A stretch of 32,994 nucleotides of DNA, taken from the NCBI GenBank assembly GCA_003695625.1, contig RFIB01000129.1, forward strand, positions 1 through 32,994, written 5' to 3'. Of the stretch, positions 1 through 8,403 are shown piece after piece (position 1 is the first letter of the stretch; the number at the start of each line of letters is the position of its first letter). Source of the DNA: Acidobacteriota bacterium. Its GTDB lineage: Bacteria > Acidobacteriota > Polarisedimenticolia > J045. The position numbers and the translations under genes are program-made. The notes under the pieces are model-generated. The model did no database searches. It was not told where the DNA came from and worked only from the letters and a program-made list of their open reading frames with translations.

Positions 1-49
1 GAGACACCTGCTCGGGCTGCTCGTCCGGCCCGCCGGGCCGACCCGCTGA
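1..49 (+). CDS. Possible 3' tail of an upstream gene (partial)
   Basis: Frame 2 reads [15 protein letters not shown] and then a TGA at 47-49, so the window may open in the last codons of a gene that starts before it. The stretch is too short to identify and coding cannot be proven; the other frames are also open here. The 65 bases that follow, up to msrB, hold only a weak promoter-like TTACCCT at 76-82. Confidence 0.25.
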   Translation, partial: RHLLGLLVRPAGPTR

Positions 50-114
50 CGCGCTGGCCGGTCGGCGGGAAGCTGTTACCCTCGCAGTCGGGGTGCGGTG
101 CGAAGGGGCGAGCG

Positions 115-645
115 ATGGCCACCAGACTCCTGCCTGCCGCGGTGTTCGCGACGACATGCGTCGCCGGACTCGTCGTTCTCGCCGGGATCGCCGGCGGGGA
201 CGCCGGTTCGTCGGCGAGGAGGTCCCAGCCGATGGCCGACGACCAGGCGCAGCGACTCGATCTGTCCGAGGATGAATGGCGGGCGCGGCTGACGCCCGAG
301 CAGTTCCGCATCCTGCGGCAGAAGGGCACCGAACGCGCCTTTTCGGGCGCGCTGTGGAACGAGCACCGGGACGGGACGTATGTCTGCGCCGGCTGCGGGC
401 TGCCGGTGTTCGACGCACGCGCCAAGTTCGACTCGGGGACCGGCTGGCCGAGCTTCTGGCAACCGGTCGATCCGTCGGCGGTGGCGACCGAGCAGGACCG
501 TTCGTGGTTCATGGTGCGGACCGAGGTCCACTGCGCGCGCTGCGGCGGGCATCTCGGCCACGTCTTCGACGACGGGCCGCCGCCGACGGGACTGCGCTAC
601 TGCATCAACTCGGCCGCGCTGGAGTTCCGCCCGCGGACCGAGTGA
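115..645 (+). CDS. msrB: Peptide-methionine (R)-S-oxide reductase MsrB, probably exported
   Basis: Reduces methionine-R-sulfoxide in oxidised proteins. The 176-residue product has a complete MsrB domain from about residue 50 to 172. Four zinc cysteines are visible (C91/C94 in CAGC and C140/C143 in CARC), and the catalytic cysteine is C163 in [11 protein letters not shown]. The position that carries a resolving cysteine in many homologues is threonine (SGTGWPSF), so recycling probably uses another cysteine or an external thiol. The first 30 residues form a hydrophobic signal or anchor ([19 protein letters not shown]), which suggests repair outside the cytoplasm. The ATG at 115 follows GAAGGGG. 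A later ATG (residue 40) would give a cytoplasmic form, but the hydrophobic N-terminus and ribosome site favour 115. The gene converges on the XRE regulator. No exported reductant partner is seen nearby. Confidence 0.95.
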   Translation: MATRLLPAAVFATTCVAGLVVLAGIAGGDAGSSARRSQPMADDQAQRLDLSEDEWRARLTPEQFRILRQKGTERAFSGALWNEHRDGTYVCAGCGLPVFDARAKFDSGTGWPSFWQPVDPSAVATEQDRSWFMVRTEVHCARCGGHLGHVFDDGPPPTGLRYCINSAALEFRPRTE

Positions 646-678
646 CGCGCGGAGTGCATGCCGCCGCCGCCGTGCGGC

Positions 679-1326
679 TCAGATCTCGGGATGCGGCGCG
701 GCGCGGCGCGCGGCCGGCCGCTCGCCGGTCGGCTGCGGCGCCAGGCTGACCGTGATGAACTTGCCGAGACCGCGGGCCGTCACGGTGTGCGGCACTCCGG
801 CGCGGATCGTCACCGAGACCTCGTTCTCCGGATCGAGCGTCACCGTGCGATCGGGCAGCTCGACCTCGAACGTTCCGGCGATCGCGACCATCGTCACGGT
901 GACCGGATGCCGGTGCTCGGCGAGGCGGGCGTTGTCGGTCTTGGTCTCGACGAGCGAGACCTGGAACCCGCCGCCGACCGACGTCCCCAGGTCGCGGACG
1001 ATGAAGTCCGGCGATTCGAGGTGGCTGCCCCGCCCCGGAACGAACGGCTGGTCGTAGTCGTTGCTCGGCAGCAGGTCGTCGTACGACCGGTCGGGACGAC
1101 CGTCCGCGTCCAGCGGCACGCGTGCCCGGTAGGCGGCGAACAGCAGCTCGCGCCGGTCGAGCCCGAGCACGTCGGCCAGACGCTGGACGACGGCATCGCT
1201 GGGCACCTTGCCGTCGTTCTCGATCTGGACGATGTACGGCTGGGTCACGCCGACCAGCTCCGCGAGCCTCTTCTTGGTCCAGCCCGCGGCCTCTCGCCGT
1301 GTCCGGATCAGTTCGCGGAATTCCAT
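679..1326 (-). CDS. XRE-family transcriptional regulator with C-terminal cupin domain
   Basis: This 215-residue protein has an N-terminal helix-turn-helix of the Cro/C1 type (residues about 3-60: RTRREAAGWTKKRLAELVGV, then YIVQIENDGKVPS). A beta-rich cupin-like C-terminal half follows (about 110-200), with HRHPVTVTMVAIAGTFEVEL and ending in VPHTVTARGLGKFITV. The XRE-cupin architecture is known from small-molecule-responsive regulators such as PuuR and SutR, but the ligand here cannot be read from sequence. The ATG at 1326 follows AAAGGAA. A promoter-like TTGATT-N17-TTACTT lies just upstream. It diverges from the alpha/beta hydrolase gene, a plausible target, and autoregulation is also possible. 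Its stop lies 33 bases from that of convergent msrB. Confidence 0.88.
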   Translation of the reverse strand: MEFRELIRTRREAAGWTKKRLAELVGVTQPYIVQIENDGKVPSDAVVQRLADVLGLDRRELLFAAYRARVPLDADGRPDRSYDDLLPSNDYDQPFVPGRGSHLESPDFIVRDLGTSVGGGFQVSLVETKTDNARLAEHRHPVTVTMVAIAGTFEVELPDRTVTLDPENEVSVTIRAGVPHTVTARGLGKFITVSLAPQPTGERPAARRAAPHPEI

Positions 1327-1615
1327 GGCTGTTCCTTTCCCCGAGGACTCCGAGCGGGGCTCTCAAACAAGTAAGTAACACAGTTAGGACGCGAAAATCA
1401 AGCGGTTCTGCGTCGATGACGCGCCTGCGTGGAGCGAAGCTTGTGGGTGACGAGGAGATGCCGCCCCCGGGCGTGGCGCCCGCTCACCGCGGATCGGCGA
1501 AGTGCTTGCGGGACAGAACGTTACCGGCGGGGCTGGCGCGGCATCGGACCGGGAATCCCTGGTCTGCGAGGCCCACCCACAGGCTTCGCTACACGTAGCG
1601 TTTTCGCGGAGACCG
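1327..1615. other. Divergent intergenic region between XRE regulator and hydrolase
   Basis: This is the longest gene-poor stretch (289 bases). It holds the XRE promoter on the left and, at 1587-1600, the dyad CGCTACACGTAGCG (arms CGCTAC/GTAGCG, 2-base spacer) followed by TTTT, only 16 bases before the proposed hydrolase start. The spacer is too short for a stable hairpin loop, so a protein-binding site is more likely than a terminator. ORFs listed across it on both strands look like shadows. Confidence 0.45.
1373..1401 (-). promoter_or_regulatory. Candidate sigma70 promoter of the XRE-cupin gene
   Basis: On the minus strand TTGATT (1396-1401) and TTACTT (1373-1378) are separated by exactly 17 bases, about 47 bases before the start codon. 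The A/T-rich block is conspicuous in this GC-rich region and contains a repeated AAGTAAGTAA unit that could serve as an operator. No experimental support. Confidence 0.5.
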
Positions 1616-2749
1616 ATGTGCGGCGGCCAGCGGCCCGTCTTGCCCGTATATCCCTCTCCGGAGGCGGACTTGGGCGCGTGGCTCCGGATCCCGGTTCTCG
1701 CTGCGGAGTCGCTGCTCGCCGCGTCGGGCAACCGGCGCTACCGGCAGCGCCCGGAGGACTACGCCCGCTTCCTCGGCCCCGGAGGTCTCGAGGCGGCGCG
1801 CCGGGAGTGCCTGGCCGCGTCGCGCGACCTCGCCGCGTACATGAACCCGGGCCCCGCCCGGATGCCCGATGGGCTCTCCGTCCGGCGGATCCCGCGCCGC
1901 CGCGGGCATGCGGTCGGCATCGCGTTCGACTCGCCGTGCCCCGTCGGCGATCCGGTCAACGACCGGGTGCACGCGCGTCTGCTCCTGCCGGCCGGCGGCG
2001 AGCCTGCCGACCGCGTCGTCGTGTTTCACCACGCGATCCGTCACGACCGCTGGCGGTTCTGGGAGCGGTTCGTCACGCCGCTCGCGTCGCGCGTGCCCGT
2101 CGCGATCCTCGCCGGACCACACCATTTCGAGCGCCGCCGCCCCGACGAACTCGCTGGCCAGGCGCTGTGCAACGGCAATCCGGCGCGGCTCTACCAGGGG
2201 GTGCGCCAGTGGTGCGCGGACCAGCAGGCGCTGTCGGTCGTGCTCGAGCGCGAGTTCGGCCTGCCGACCTGCGCCGTTGCGGGCTTCAGCCTGGGCGCGT
2301 TCCAGACGCTTCTCGTGGCGTCGCTCGGATTCCTTCCCCGCGTTCCGATCGTGTCGATCGCCTCGACGTGCTGCTACTCGTGGGGGCTGCTCCGGGGATG
2401 GATCGGCCCGCCGATCCTCGAGGCGCTGCGCGGCCTCGGCATCGACGACCGGGAACTCGTGCGGCTGACCGGGGCGCTCGATCTGGCGCGCCACGCGACC
2501 GCGCTGCGCGACCGCGACGTGCTGCTGATCCAGGGCCGCTGGGATCCGGTCGACCCCGCCCCCTCCCCCGAACGGCTGCGCGAGGCGATCCGGCCGCGGC
2601 GCTGCGTCGTGCTCGATGCCGGCCACGGCACGCTCGTGCTGCGCCGGCGCGCGATCCACCGGGCGATGTTCGAGTTTCTTCGCGAATGCGGGGCGCTCGG
2701 TCGCCGCGCGGCGAGCCCGGCGGGCTACCGGACGGCCGCCGCGTCCTGA
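1616..2749 (+). CDS. Alpha/beta hydrolase-fold protein, substrate unknown
   Basis: The 377-residue product has a nucleophile elbow GFSLGA (S225), a likely acid in GRWDPVDP (D310) and a histidine in DAGHGTLVL (H337), in the order expected for an alpha/beta hydrolase. About 130 residues precede the core strand RVVVFHHAIRHDRW. No clear signal peptide is visible. The start is uncertain. The track begins at 1502, but ATG 1616 lies closer to the conserved-looking part and follows a weak CGGAGA; a TTG at 1669 is also possible. It diverges from the XRE-cupin regulator and ends 6 bases from convergent rnhA. It could be an esterase, thioesterase or depolymerase-like enzyme; the sequence does not say which. 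Confidence 0.8.
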   Translation: MCGGQRPVLPVYPSPEADLGAWLRIPVLAAESLLAASGNRRYRQRPEDYARFLGPGGLEAARRECLAASRDLAAYMNPGPARMPDGLSVRRIPRRRGHAVGIAFDSPCPVGDPVNDRVHARLLLPAGGEPADRVVVFHHAIRHDRWRFWERFVTPLASRVPVAILAGPHHFERRRPDELAGQALCNGNPARLYQGVRQWCADQQALSVVLEREFGLPTCAVAGFSLGAFQTLLVASLGFLPRVPIVSIASTCCYSWGLLRGWIGPPILEALRGLGIDDRELVRLTGALDLARHATALRDRDVLLIQGRWDPVDPAPSPERLREAIRPRRCVVLDAGHGTLVLRRRAIHRAMFEFLRECGALGRRAASPAGYRTAAAS

Positions 2750-2755
2750 AGACGA

Positions 2756-3211
2756 TCAGCCGCGGATCCGCGAGACGGCAAGCCGGTCGGCGTACTCGTT
2801 CCAGGTCGAGCCGTCGTGGGCGCGGATCCATTCGAGCCGGACCCCGGGATGCCGCCGGGCGAGCTCGTAGAGCCGCCGGACCAGGTCGAGATTCTCGACG
2901 GGACCGGTCCTGCGCCGCCATCCGCGCCGCTCCCAGCCCGCGGCCCACTCGTTGATCGTCCGCACGCAGAGCTGGCTGTCCGACCAGATCGTCTCCTCGG
3001 CGTCCTCCGGCAGCATCTCGTAGGCGGCGATCAGCGCGGTCAGCTCCATCCGGTTGTTGGTCGTGTGATCGGCGTGCCCGGAGCGCTCCTCGACGATCTC
3101 GCCGTCGCGGACACGCACCGCGGCCCATCCGCCGGGCCCGGGATTGCCCGAGCAGGCGCCGTCGGTGAACACGCCGCTGTCCGGTCCCGACCGCCGTTCA
3201 GTCCGCGTCAT
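2756..3211 (-). CDS. rnhA: Ribonuclease HI
   Basis: Degrades RNA in RNA-DNA hybrids (R-loops, primers). The 151-residue length matches bacterial RNase HI. The four carboxylates of the active site are visible: D17 in FTDGACSGNPGPGG, E56 in NNRMEL, D78 in WSDSQ and D142 in NEYADRL. The start ATG at 3211 lies inside the 3' end of ccoI, giving a 14-bp overlap, and follows GGAG about 11 bases upstream. It is therefore probably translated as the last gene of the cbb3 oxidase cluster, with which it has no obvious functional link. Confidence 0.96.
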   Translation of the reverse strand: MTRTERRSGPDSGVFTDGACSGNPGPGGWAAVRVRDGEIVEERSGHADHTTNNRMELTALIAAYEMLPEDAEETIWSDSQLCVRTINEWAAGWERRGWRRRTGPVENLDLVRRLYELARRHPGVRLEWIRAHDGSTWNEYADRLAVSRIRG

Positions 3212-5678
3212 CCGTGTCGCGCTCCGCCGGCTCGCGGAACGTCCGCGCCCGGTACGAGCTGACGATCACCGTCAGCGAACTCGCCGGCATCAGCAGCGCG
3301 GCGAGCAGCGGGTGAATATAGCCGGCCATCGCCAGTCCCGCCCCGACGACGTTGTAGACCAGCGAGAACGCGAGGTTGCGACGCACGACGGCCAGCGTCC
3401 GGCGCGCCCCGACGAACAGCTCGTCGAGCAGTCGCAGGTCCGGCCGCGTGACGTACACGTCCGCCGCCGCAAGCGCGGCGTCGCTGCCGCCGTGAATCGC
3501 GACGCCGGCACTCGCCGCGGCGAGCGCCGCCGCGTCGTTGACGCCGTCGCCGACCATCACGACGTGACCCTCGCGCGCCGCGCGCTCGACGACGCGCAGC
3601 TTGTCCTCGGGGCTCGCCCCGCCGAGGGCGTCGGCGGCCGCGATGCCGAGGCGGGCGGCGACGACGCGGACGGTCCGCGGGTGGTCCCCCGAGAGCAGCC
3701 GCACGCGGTAGCCGTGGCGGCGCAGGCGCGCGACCAGCTCCTTCGCACCGGGGCGCAGCGGATCGCCGAGGATCGCCAGCGCCACGATCGCGCCGTCGGC
3801 GGCCACCGCGACCGGCGTGCAGCCCGACGCCGTGGCCCGCTCGATCTCCGGCCCGAACCACTCCGGCGGGGACGAGGAGCAGAACCGGACGACCCATTCC
3901 GGCGCCCCGACGACCAGCGCGCGTCCGTCGACGCGCCCCGAGATCCCGGCACCGGTCGACTCGCGCACCTCGGCCGGCAGCGAGGCGTCGCCACCGGACG
4001 CCGTGTCGGCGCCGGCCAGGGCCCGGGCGATCGGATGCGCCGAGCACGCCTCGAGCCGCGCGACGAGCGGACGGACCGCATCGTCGCCGGCCCAGCGCAC
4101 GACCTCCAGGCGCCCTTCGGTGAGCGTTCCGGTCTTGTCGAGCAGCGCGACGCCCGGACGCGCGACGCGCTCGATCGCGTCGCCGCCCTTGACGAGCAGT
4201 CCGGCGCGCGCCGCACGACCGATCGCCGCGCTGACCGCGAGCGGCGTCGCCAGACCGAGGGCGCACGGGCAGGTGACGATCAGCAGCGCGATCGCGTGGT
4301 CGACCGCCGTGCCGACGCCGGTGCGGACCCACAGCGCAAACGTCGTCGCGGCGAGCAGCAGGACCGCCGCGACGAACCACGCCGACAGCCGGTCGGCGAG
4401 CTGCACGACCGGCGCCTTGCGCCGGGCATGCTCCTCGACCAGCGCGAGCAGCCGGCCAAGGCGGGTGCGCGCGCCGGCGGCGCGCACCTCGAGCACCAGC
4501 CGCCCGGAACGGTCGACCGTCCCCGCCTCGACCTCGTCCCCGGGGCCGACGGGAACCGGCACCGTCTCGCCGGTCATCAGGGCGCGATCGACCAGCGCCC
4601 GGCCCTCGACGACGGCACCGTCGGCCGGGATCGTCTCCCCGGCCCGGACCTCGACCCGCATTCCCGGCACCAGCGACGCCACCGGCACGTCGCGACACGA
4701 ACCGTCGTCGGCGACGAGACGCGCGACGGAGGGCGAGAGCGCGTGCAGCAGCTCCGCGGCCCCCGCCGCGGCCCGCTGCTGACGGCGCAGCAGCCAGCGC
4801 CCGACGAGCAGCAGGAACACGAGCGTGGTCACCGAATCGAAGTAGATCTCGCCGCGCCCGGCGACGGTATTGACCGCGCCCCAGCCGAATCCCGCGGCGA
4901 TGCCGAGGCTGACCGGCACGTCCATGTGCAGCGTGCGGGCCCGCAGTGCGCCGAGCGCCCCGCGGTGGAACACCGAGGCGCACCAGGTCACCGCCGGAAC
5001 CGTGAGCACGAGGCTTGCCCAGCGGAAGAACGTCTCCAGCGCGGGGTCGATCCCCGAGAACATGCCGCCGTAGAGGGCGACGGCGATCAGCATCACGTTG
5101 CCGGCAACGGCGCCGGCCACACCGACGCGCACGAGCAGGCCGCGATCCTCGCGGCGCGCGCGGGCCTCGACCTCCGCACCGAGGAACGGATGCGCGGGAT
5201 AGCCGAGCCGGTCGAGCTGGCGCGCGATCGCCGACAGCCGCGTGCGGGTCGGATCCCAGGTCACCCGCGCCCGCGCGCGGCCCACGTCGAGCCGCACGGC
5301 GACCGCGCCGTCGACCAGCCGCGGCAGCCGTTCGACGAGCCACACGCACGCGGCACAGTGCACGCCCTCGAGGTACAGCTCGCAGGTCAGCAGTCCGCCG
5401 GGCGCCGCCCGGACGTGCAGTTCGGCGAACGCGGGATCGTCGAACTCCTCGTAGGACCGGCCGCTGACCCGCGCCGGGCGCGGCTCCGCACCGCTCGCCT
5501 CGCGCAGCGCGTACCAGCGCGCCAGCCCTTCGTCGTGCAGGATGCCCCACACGGTCCTGCAGCCCTCGCAGCAGAACTGGCGCGGTTCGCCGGCCCGGAT
5601 CAGCCCCGCAGGGACCGGCAGCCCGCAGTGGGCGCAGTCCGCGGCGGTCTGCTCGGCGTCACGGTCAGCGGGGAGCAT
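3198..5678 (-). CDS. ccoI: Copper-transporting P1B-type ATPase of cbb3 oxidase assembly (CcoI/FixI)
   Basis: Exports copper across the cytoplasmic membrane for insertion into the CuB site of cbb3 oxidase. The 826-residue protein begins with a cysteine-rich domain typical of CcoI-like ATPases (CAHCGLP at 15-21, QFCCEGC at 35-40). A heavy-metal-associated domain with GVHCAACVW (C108/C111) follows. Membrane helices then flank the metal-binding CPC motif (C470-P-C472 in TCPCALGLATP). The phosphorylation motif DKTGTLTEG (D514) and hinge motif GDGVNDAAAL are intact. It overlaps the SafE-family gene by 14 bp upstream and rnhA by 14 bp downstream. The start has little Shine-Dalgarno character, so it is probably coupled to translation of the preceding gene. 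Confidence 0.96.
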   Translation of the reverse strand: MLPADRDAEQTAADCAHCGLPVPAGLIRAGEPRQFCCEGCRTVWGILHDEGLARWYALREASGAEPRPARVSGRSYEEFDDPAFAELHVRAAPGGLLTCELYLEGVHCAACVWLVERLPRLVDGAVAVRLDVGRARARVTWDPTRTRLSAIARQLDRLGYPAHPFLGAEVEARARREDRGLLVRVGVAGAVAGNVMLIAVALYGGMFSGIDPALETFFRWASLVLTVPAVTWCASVFHRGALGALRARTLHMDVPVSLGIAAGFGWGAVNTVAGRGEIYFDSVTTLVFLLLVGRWLLRRQQRAAAGAAELLHALSPSVARLVADDGSCRDVPVASLVPGMRVEVRAGETIPADGAVVEGRALVDRALMTGETVPVPVGPGDEVEAGTVDRSGRLVLEVRAAGARTRLGRLLALVEEHARRKAPVVQLADRLSAWFVAAVLLLAATTFALWVRTGVGTAVDHAIALLIVTCPCALGLATPLAVSAAIGRAARAGLLVKGGDAIERVARPGVALLDKTGTLTEGRLEVVRWAGDDAVRPLVARLEACSAHPIARALAGADTASGGDASLPAEVRESTGAGISGRVDGRALVVGAPEWVVRFCSSSPPEWFGPEIERATASGCTPVAVAADGAIVALAILGDPLRPGAKELVARLRRHGYRVRLLSGDHPRTVRVVAARLGIAAADALGGASPEDKLRVVERAAREGHVVMVGDGVNDAAALAAASAGVAIHGGSDAALAAADVYVTRPDLRLLDELFVGARRTLAVVRRNLAFSLVYNVVGAGLAMAGYIHPLLAALLMPASSLTVIVSSYRARTFREPAERDTDDAD

Positions 5679-6450
5679 GGTGCGGGCAGGCCCCGGCGGC
5701 GTCGCCCTCCTGCACCTGACGCGCCGCCTCGTCGACGGTGGCGGGGACGGCGCGGCCGGGGGCCGGGTCGCGACCGATCATCGGCAGCCGGCCCGCGACC
5801 GCGAACCCGCCGACGACGATCAGCGCCAGCGCGGTGACCACCGGCAGGCGACGCCGCAGGGGGCCTGCCAGCAGCTCGATCCCCGAGCCGACCGCCGCCA
5901 TCACCGGCAGGGTCCCGGCCCAGAACGCCACCATCACCAGCGCCCCGCCGAGCGGGTGTCCCGCTCCCGCGGCGGTGATCACGAACGCCCACAGGAAGCC
6001 GCAGGGCAGCAGCACCGACACGATCCCGACGACGGCGGCGCGCCCGGAGGCGGGCAGCGCGACGAGGCGCCGCAGGACCGCCGCGATCACGCCGCGCAGG
6101 GCGGTCGAGCCGGGCGTCGCGCCGACACGCACGCCGAGCGCGGCGAGCAGGGCCACCGTGCCCCACGCGATGATCAGCACGCCGGCGACGAGCGCCGCGG
6201 CGCGCTGGACGCCCGCGAGCCGGGCACCCGCCAGGTCGAGCGCGGCACCGAGCCCTCCGGCCAGCGCCCCGAGCGCCGCGTACGAGAGCAGGCGCCCGCC
6301 GTTGTAGGCGACATGCGGCGCCGGACGCCAGCGTCGGCCCGGCGTGGCAGCCGATCCGGCGTAGAACGCGACGAACGGACCGCACATCCCGGCACAGTGC
6401 GGGCTGCCGACGAGGGCAGCGAGCAGGACGGCGACGAGCAGCGCGGTCAT
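5665..6450 (-). CDS. SafE/DsbD-like membrane protein of the cbb3 assembly cluster
   Basis: A 261-residue polytopic membrane protein with about six hydrophobic segments. The first helix ends in GSPHCAGMCGPF, the H-C-x2-M-C-G signature of the 'sulfite exporter TauE/SafE' or DsbD_2-like family that often sits beside ccoI. A second cysteine-proline motif occurs in VSVLLPCGFLWAF. These Cys, Met and His residues suggest copper or thiol handling during oxidase assembly rather than sulfite export (inference). The tail ends in a short soluble segment with GACPHHAPR. The ATG at 6450 overlaps the fixH stop as ATGA, and the gene overlaps ccoI by 14 bp. The longer ORF in the track (to 6909) is an upstream extension through fixH and is not used. 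Confidence 0.88.
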   Translation of the reverse strand: MTALLVAVLLAALVGSPHCAGMCGPFVAFYAGSAATPGRRWRPAPHVAYNGGRLLSYAALGALAGGLGAALDLAGARLAGVQRAAALVAGVLIIAWGTVALLAALGVRVGATPGSTALRGVIAAVLRRLVALPASGRAAVVGIVSVLLPCGFLWAFVITAAGAGHPLGGALVMVAFWAGTLPVMAAVGSGIELLAGPLRRRLPVVTALALIVVGGFAVAGRLPMIGRDPAPGRAVPATVDEAARQVQEGDAAGACPHHAPR

Positions 6451-6938
6451 CGCAGCACCGGCGGCAGCTCGCGCCGCAGCGTGGTCGAGAACTCCTGCCC
6501 CTTGCGCGAGACGTCGATGTCGAAGATCCACAGGCCGGGACGACGCATCGACAGCTCGGCGACGTGGCGTCCGTCCTCGACGGCCAGCTCGACGCGCTCG
6601 CGACGCGCCGCCCGCGCGTTGTGGAACGTCTCGAGCGCGACGCGGCATCCGTCGAGCACGCGCCCCTCGCGATCCCGGACGACCGCCTCGATCCGCCGGA
6701 AGCCGGGCCGGTCGGGGATCGCGCGCACGTCGAGGTCGACCTGCCAGCCGAGGGCGCGGCTCGCCCGCCGGCGCGCCATCTCCTCGTCCCAGTGGCGCGC
6801 CTTCTCGTAGTAGTTCTCCTCGACGGCGAACGACGGGTCGTTGATCGCGACGGCGACGAGCACGAGATTCGGCACGATCCCCGCGACGAGAATCCCGACG
6901 ACGATCCACGGCCAGTACCAGCCCTTCGCGCGCGGCAC
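6447..6938 (-). CDS. ccoH: FixH/CcoH family cbb3 oxidase assembly protein
   Basis: A 163-residue protein with one N-terminal membrane helix (WIVVGILVAGIVPNLVLVAVAI), then NDPSFAVEENYYEKARHWDEEMARR, the hallmark FixH region, and a periplasmic beta-rich domain (about 60-163). CcoH is needed for stable assembly of cbb3 oxidase. I chose the GTG at 6938 because GGGAGGA lies just upstream. The ORF track instead joins it to a very long open frame running through ccoG. It begins 2 bases after the ccoG stop and ends in an ATGA overlap with the SafE gene. No key part appears missing. Confidence 0.93.
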   Translation of the reverse strand: MPRAKGWYWPWIVVGILVAGIVPNLVLVAVAINDPSFAVEENYYEKARHWDEEMARRRASRALGWQVDLDVRAIPDRPGFRRIEAVVRDREGRVLDGCRVALETFHNARAARRERVELAVEDGRHVAELSMRRPGLWIFDIDVSRKGQEFSTTLRRELPPVLR

Positions 6939-6940
6939 GG

Positions 6941-8371
6941 TCAGTCCTCCCGGGGCGGAAGCGGACGGAGCGCGAACGGACCGAGCAGGCGATACGGAAC
7001 GTTCCGGCCGAAGTCCACGCCGTCCTCGACGCGGACCACGATGTCCCGGCGCCCGTGCTCGAACACGTCCGCGGGCGTGTTGACGAACAGCACCGCGGTC
7101 CCCGTCTCGCCGGGCGCGACCGTCAGCGGGTTCTGCGGCGAGATCACCTCGGCACCCTCGACCCCGAGCACCGAGATGCGGTAGCGGCGCGGCTCGTCGG
7201 CGCGGTTGGCGATCTTCACGCGCAGCTGGTTGGAGATCCGGCCGTCCTCGAGCGTCGCGTACGGCTCGCCGAGACCGCGCAGGATCCAGACATCGGCCGA
7301 GGCCCGCCGCGCCAGCGACACGCCGAGCAGCCCGAAGACGATCACCAGGATCAGCGGATAGAACACGGTGCGCGGCCGCAGCCACCGCGGCCGCCGGCCC
7401 TCGAACGAGTCCTGCGAGCCGTAGCGCACGAGTCCGCGCGGCTTGCCGATCTGCTCCATGATGCGATCGCAGGCGTCGATGCACTGCGTGCAATGGATGC
7501 ACTCCATCTGCAGGCCGTCGCGGATGTCGATTCCCGTCGGGCATGCGAGCACGCAAGCCCGGCAGTCGATGCAGTCCCCGTAGCGCCCGGCCGGATCGCG
7601 CCGCCGCTGGCCGGCCTTGCCTCGTGGCTCGCCGCGGCGCCGGTCGTATCCGACGATCAGCGACGACTTGTCGAGCAGCACCGCCTGGATCCGGCCATAC
7701 GGACAGACGACCGTGCACATCTGCTCGCGGAACCAGGCGAAGTCGAGGAACATCAGCCCGGTCGTGATCGCCATCGTCGCGAACGCGACGGGATGCTGTG
7801 CCGGGGAACTGCGCACCCAGCGCAGCAACTGCTCGACGCCGACAAAGTAGGCCAGGAACGTGTGCGCGAGAAACGCGGAGATCACGAGGAAGATCGGGTA
7901 CTTGATCGCCCGGCGCAGACCGCCGCCCTCCCGGTCCCGGCGCAGCTGGCCCGAGCGCCCCCCCTCGAGCCATTGCTCGATCGGCCGGTAGAGGAACTCC
8001 ATGTAGACCGTCTGCGGGCAGGCCCAGCCGCACCAGACGCGGCCGAACAGCGCCGTGAGCAGGAAGATCGCCACGATCGCGCCGACCAGCACGAACATCA
8101 GCAGCATCGTCTCGGTGGGCAGGAACGTCGTCCCGAGCACCGTGAAGCGGCGGCGGGTGATGTCGAGCAGGACGGCGGGCTTCCCGCCGACGCGCACGTA
8201 GGGCAGCGCCGTGAACAGCACGATCAGCGCCCAGGCCACCACGAGCCGGCGGCGCCAGAAGCGGCCCTTCTCGCGCTTCGGGCGGATCCAGCGCCGGCTC
8301 CCGTCGACGTTGAGCGTCGAGAGCACGGCCTCGCTGGCCTGCGGGATGTCGCCCGACCCTGCCCGGCTCAT
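6941..8371 (-). CDS. ccoG: CcoG (FixG/RdxA) cbb3 assembly ferredoxin-like membrane protein
   Basis: Polyferredoxin membrane protein of the cbb3 accessory set, implicated in copper reduction during CuB site assembly. The 476-residue form has membrane helices carrying WCGWACPQ (C114/C118) and CTVVCPYG (C219/C223). Two [4Fe-4S] motifs follow, CIDCRACVLACP (C267-C277) and CIHCTQCIDAC (C291-C301). The C-terminal part is an immunoglobulin-like periplasmic domain with NQLRVKIANR and TAVLFVNTP. The ORF track starts at GTG 8407, which overlaps the ccoP stop as GTGA. I prefer ATG 8371 because GGAGGAA lies about 10 bases upstream; the longer start adds only 12 polar residues. Confidence 0.95.
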   Translation of the reverse strand: MSRAGSGDIPQASEAVLSTLNVDGSRRWIRPKREKGRFWRRRLVVAWALIVLFTALPYVRVGGKPAVLLDITRRRFTVLGTTFLPTETMLLMFVLVGAIVAIFLLTALFGRVWCGWACPQTVYMEFLYRPIEQWLEGGRSGQLRRDREGGGLRRAIKYPIFLVISAFLAHTFLAYFVGVEQLLRWVRSSPAQHPVAFATMAITTGLMFLDFAWFREQMCTVVCPYGRIQAVLLDKSSLIVGYDRRRGEPRGKAGQRRRDPAGRYGDCIDCRACVLACPTGIDIRDGLQMECIHCTQCIDACDRIMEQIGKPRGLVRYGSQDSFEGRRPRWLRPRTVFYPLILVIVFGLLGVSLARRASADVWILRGLGEPYATLEDGRISNQLRVKIANRADEPRRYRISVLGVEGAEVISPQNPLTVAPGETGTAVLFVNTPADVFEHGRRDIVVRVEDGVDFGRNVPYRLLGPFALRPLPPRED

Positions 8372-8403
8372 CGCAGTCTGTTCCTCCGGCGCCCGCCCCC
8401 GGC

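Noticed and set aside
1587-1604. CGCTACACGTAGCG-TTTT as a terminator
   Set aside because: A 2-base loop cannot close a 6-bp stem well, and it lies immediately before a gene start; kept only as a possible protein-binding dyad.
1384-1731. 115-residue minus-strand ORF in the intergenic region
   Set aside because: No ribosome site, no recognisable motif, and it overlaps both the XRE promoter and the hydrolase start.
3144-5837. 897-residue plus-strand ORF opposite ccoI
   Set aside because: Shadow of ccoI, which has every P-type ATPase motif on the other strand.
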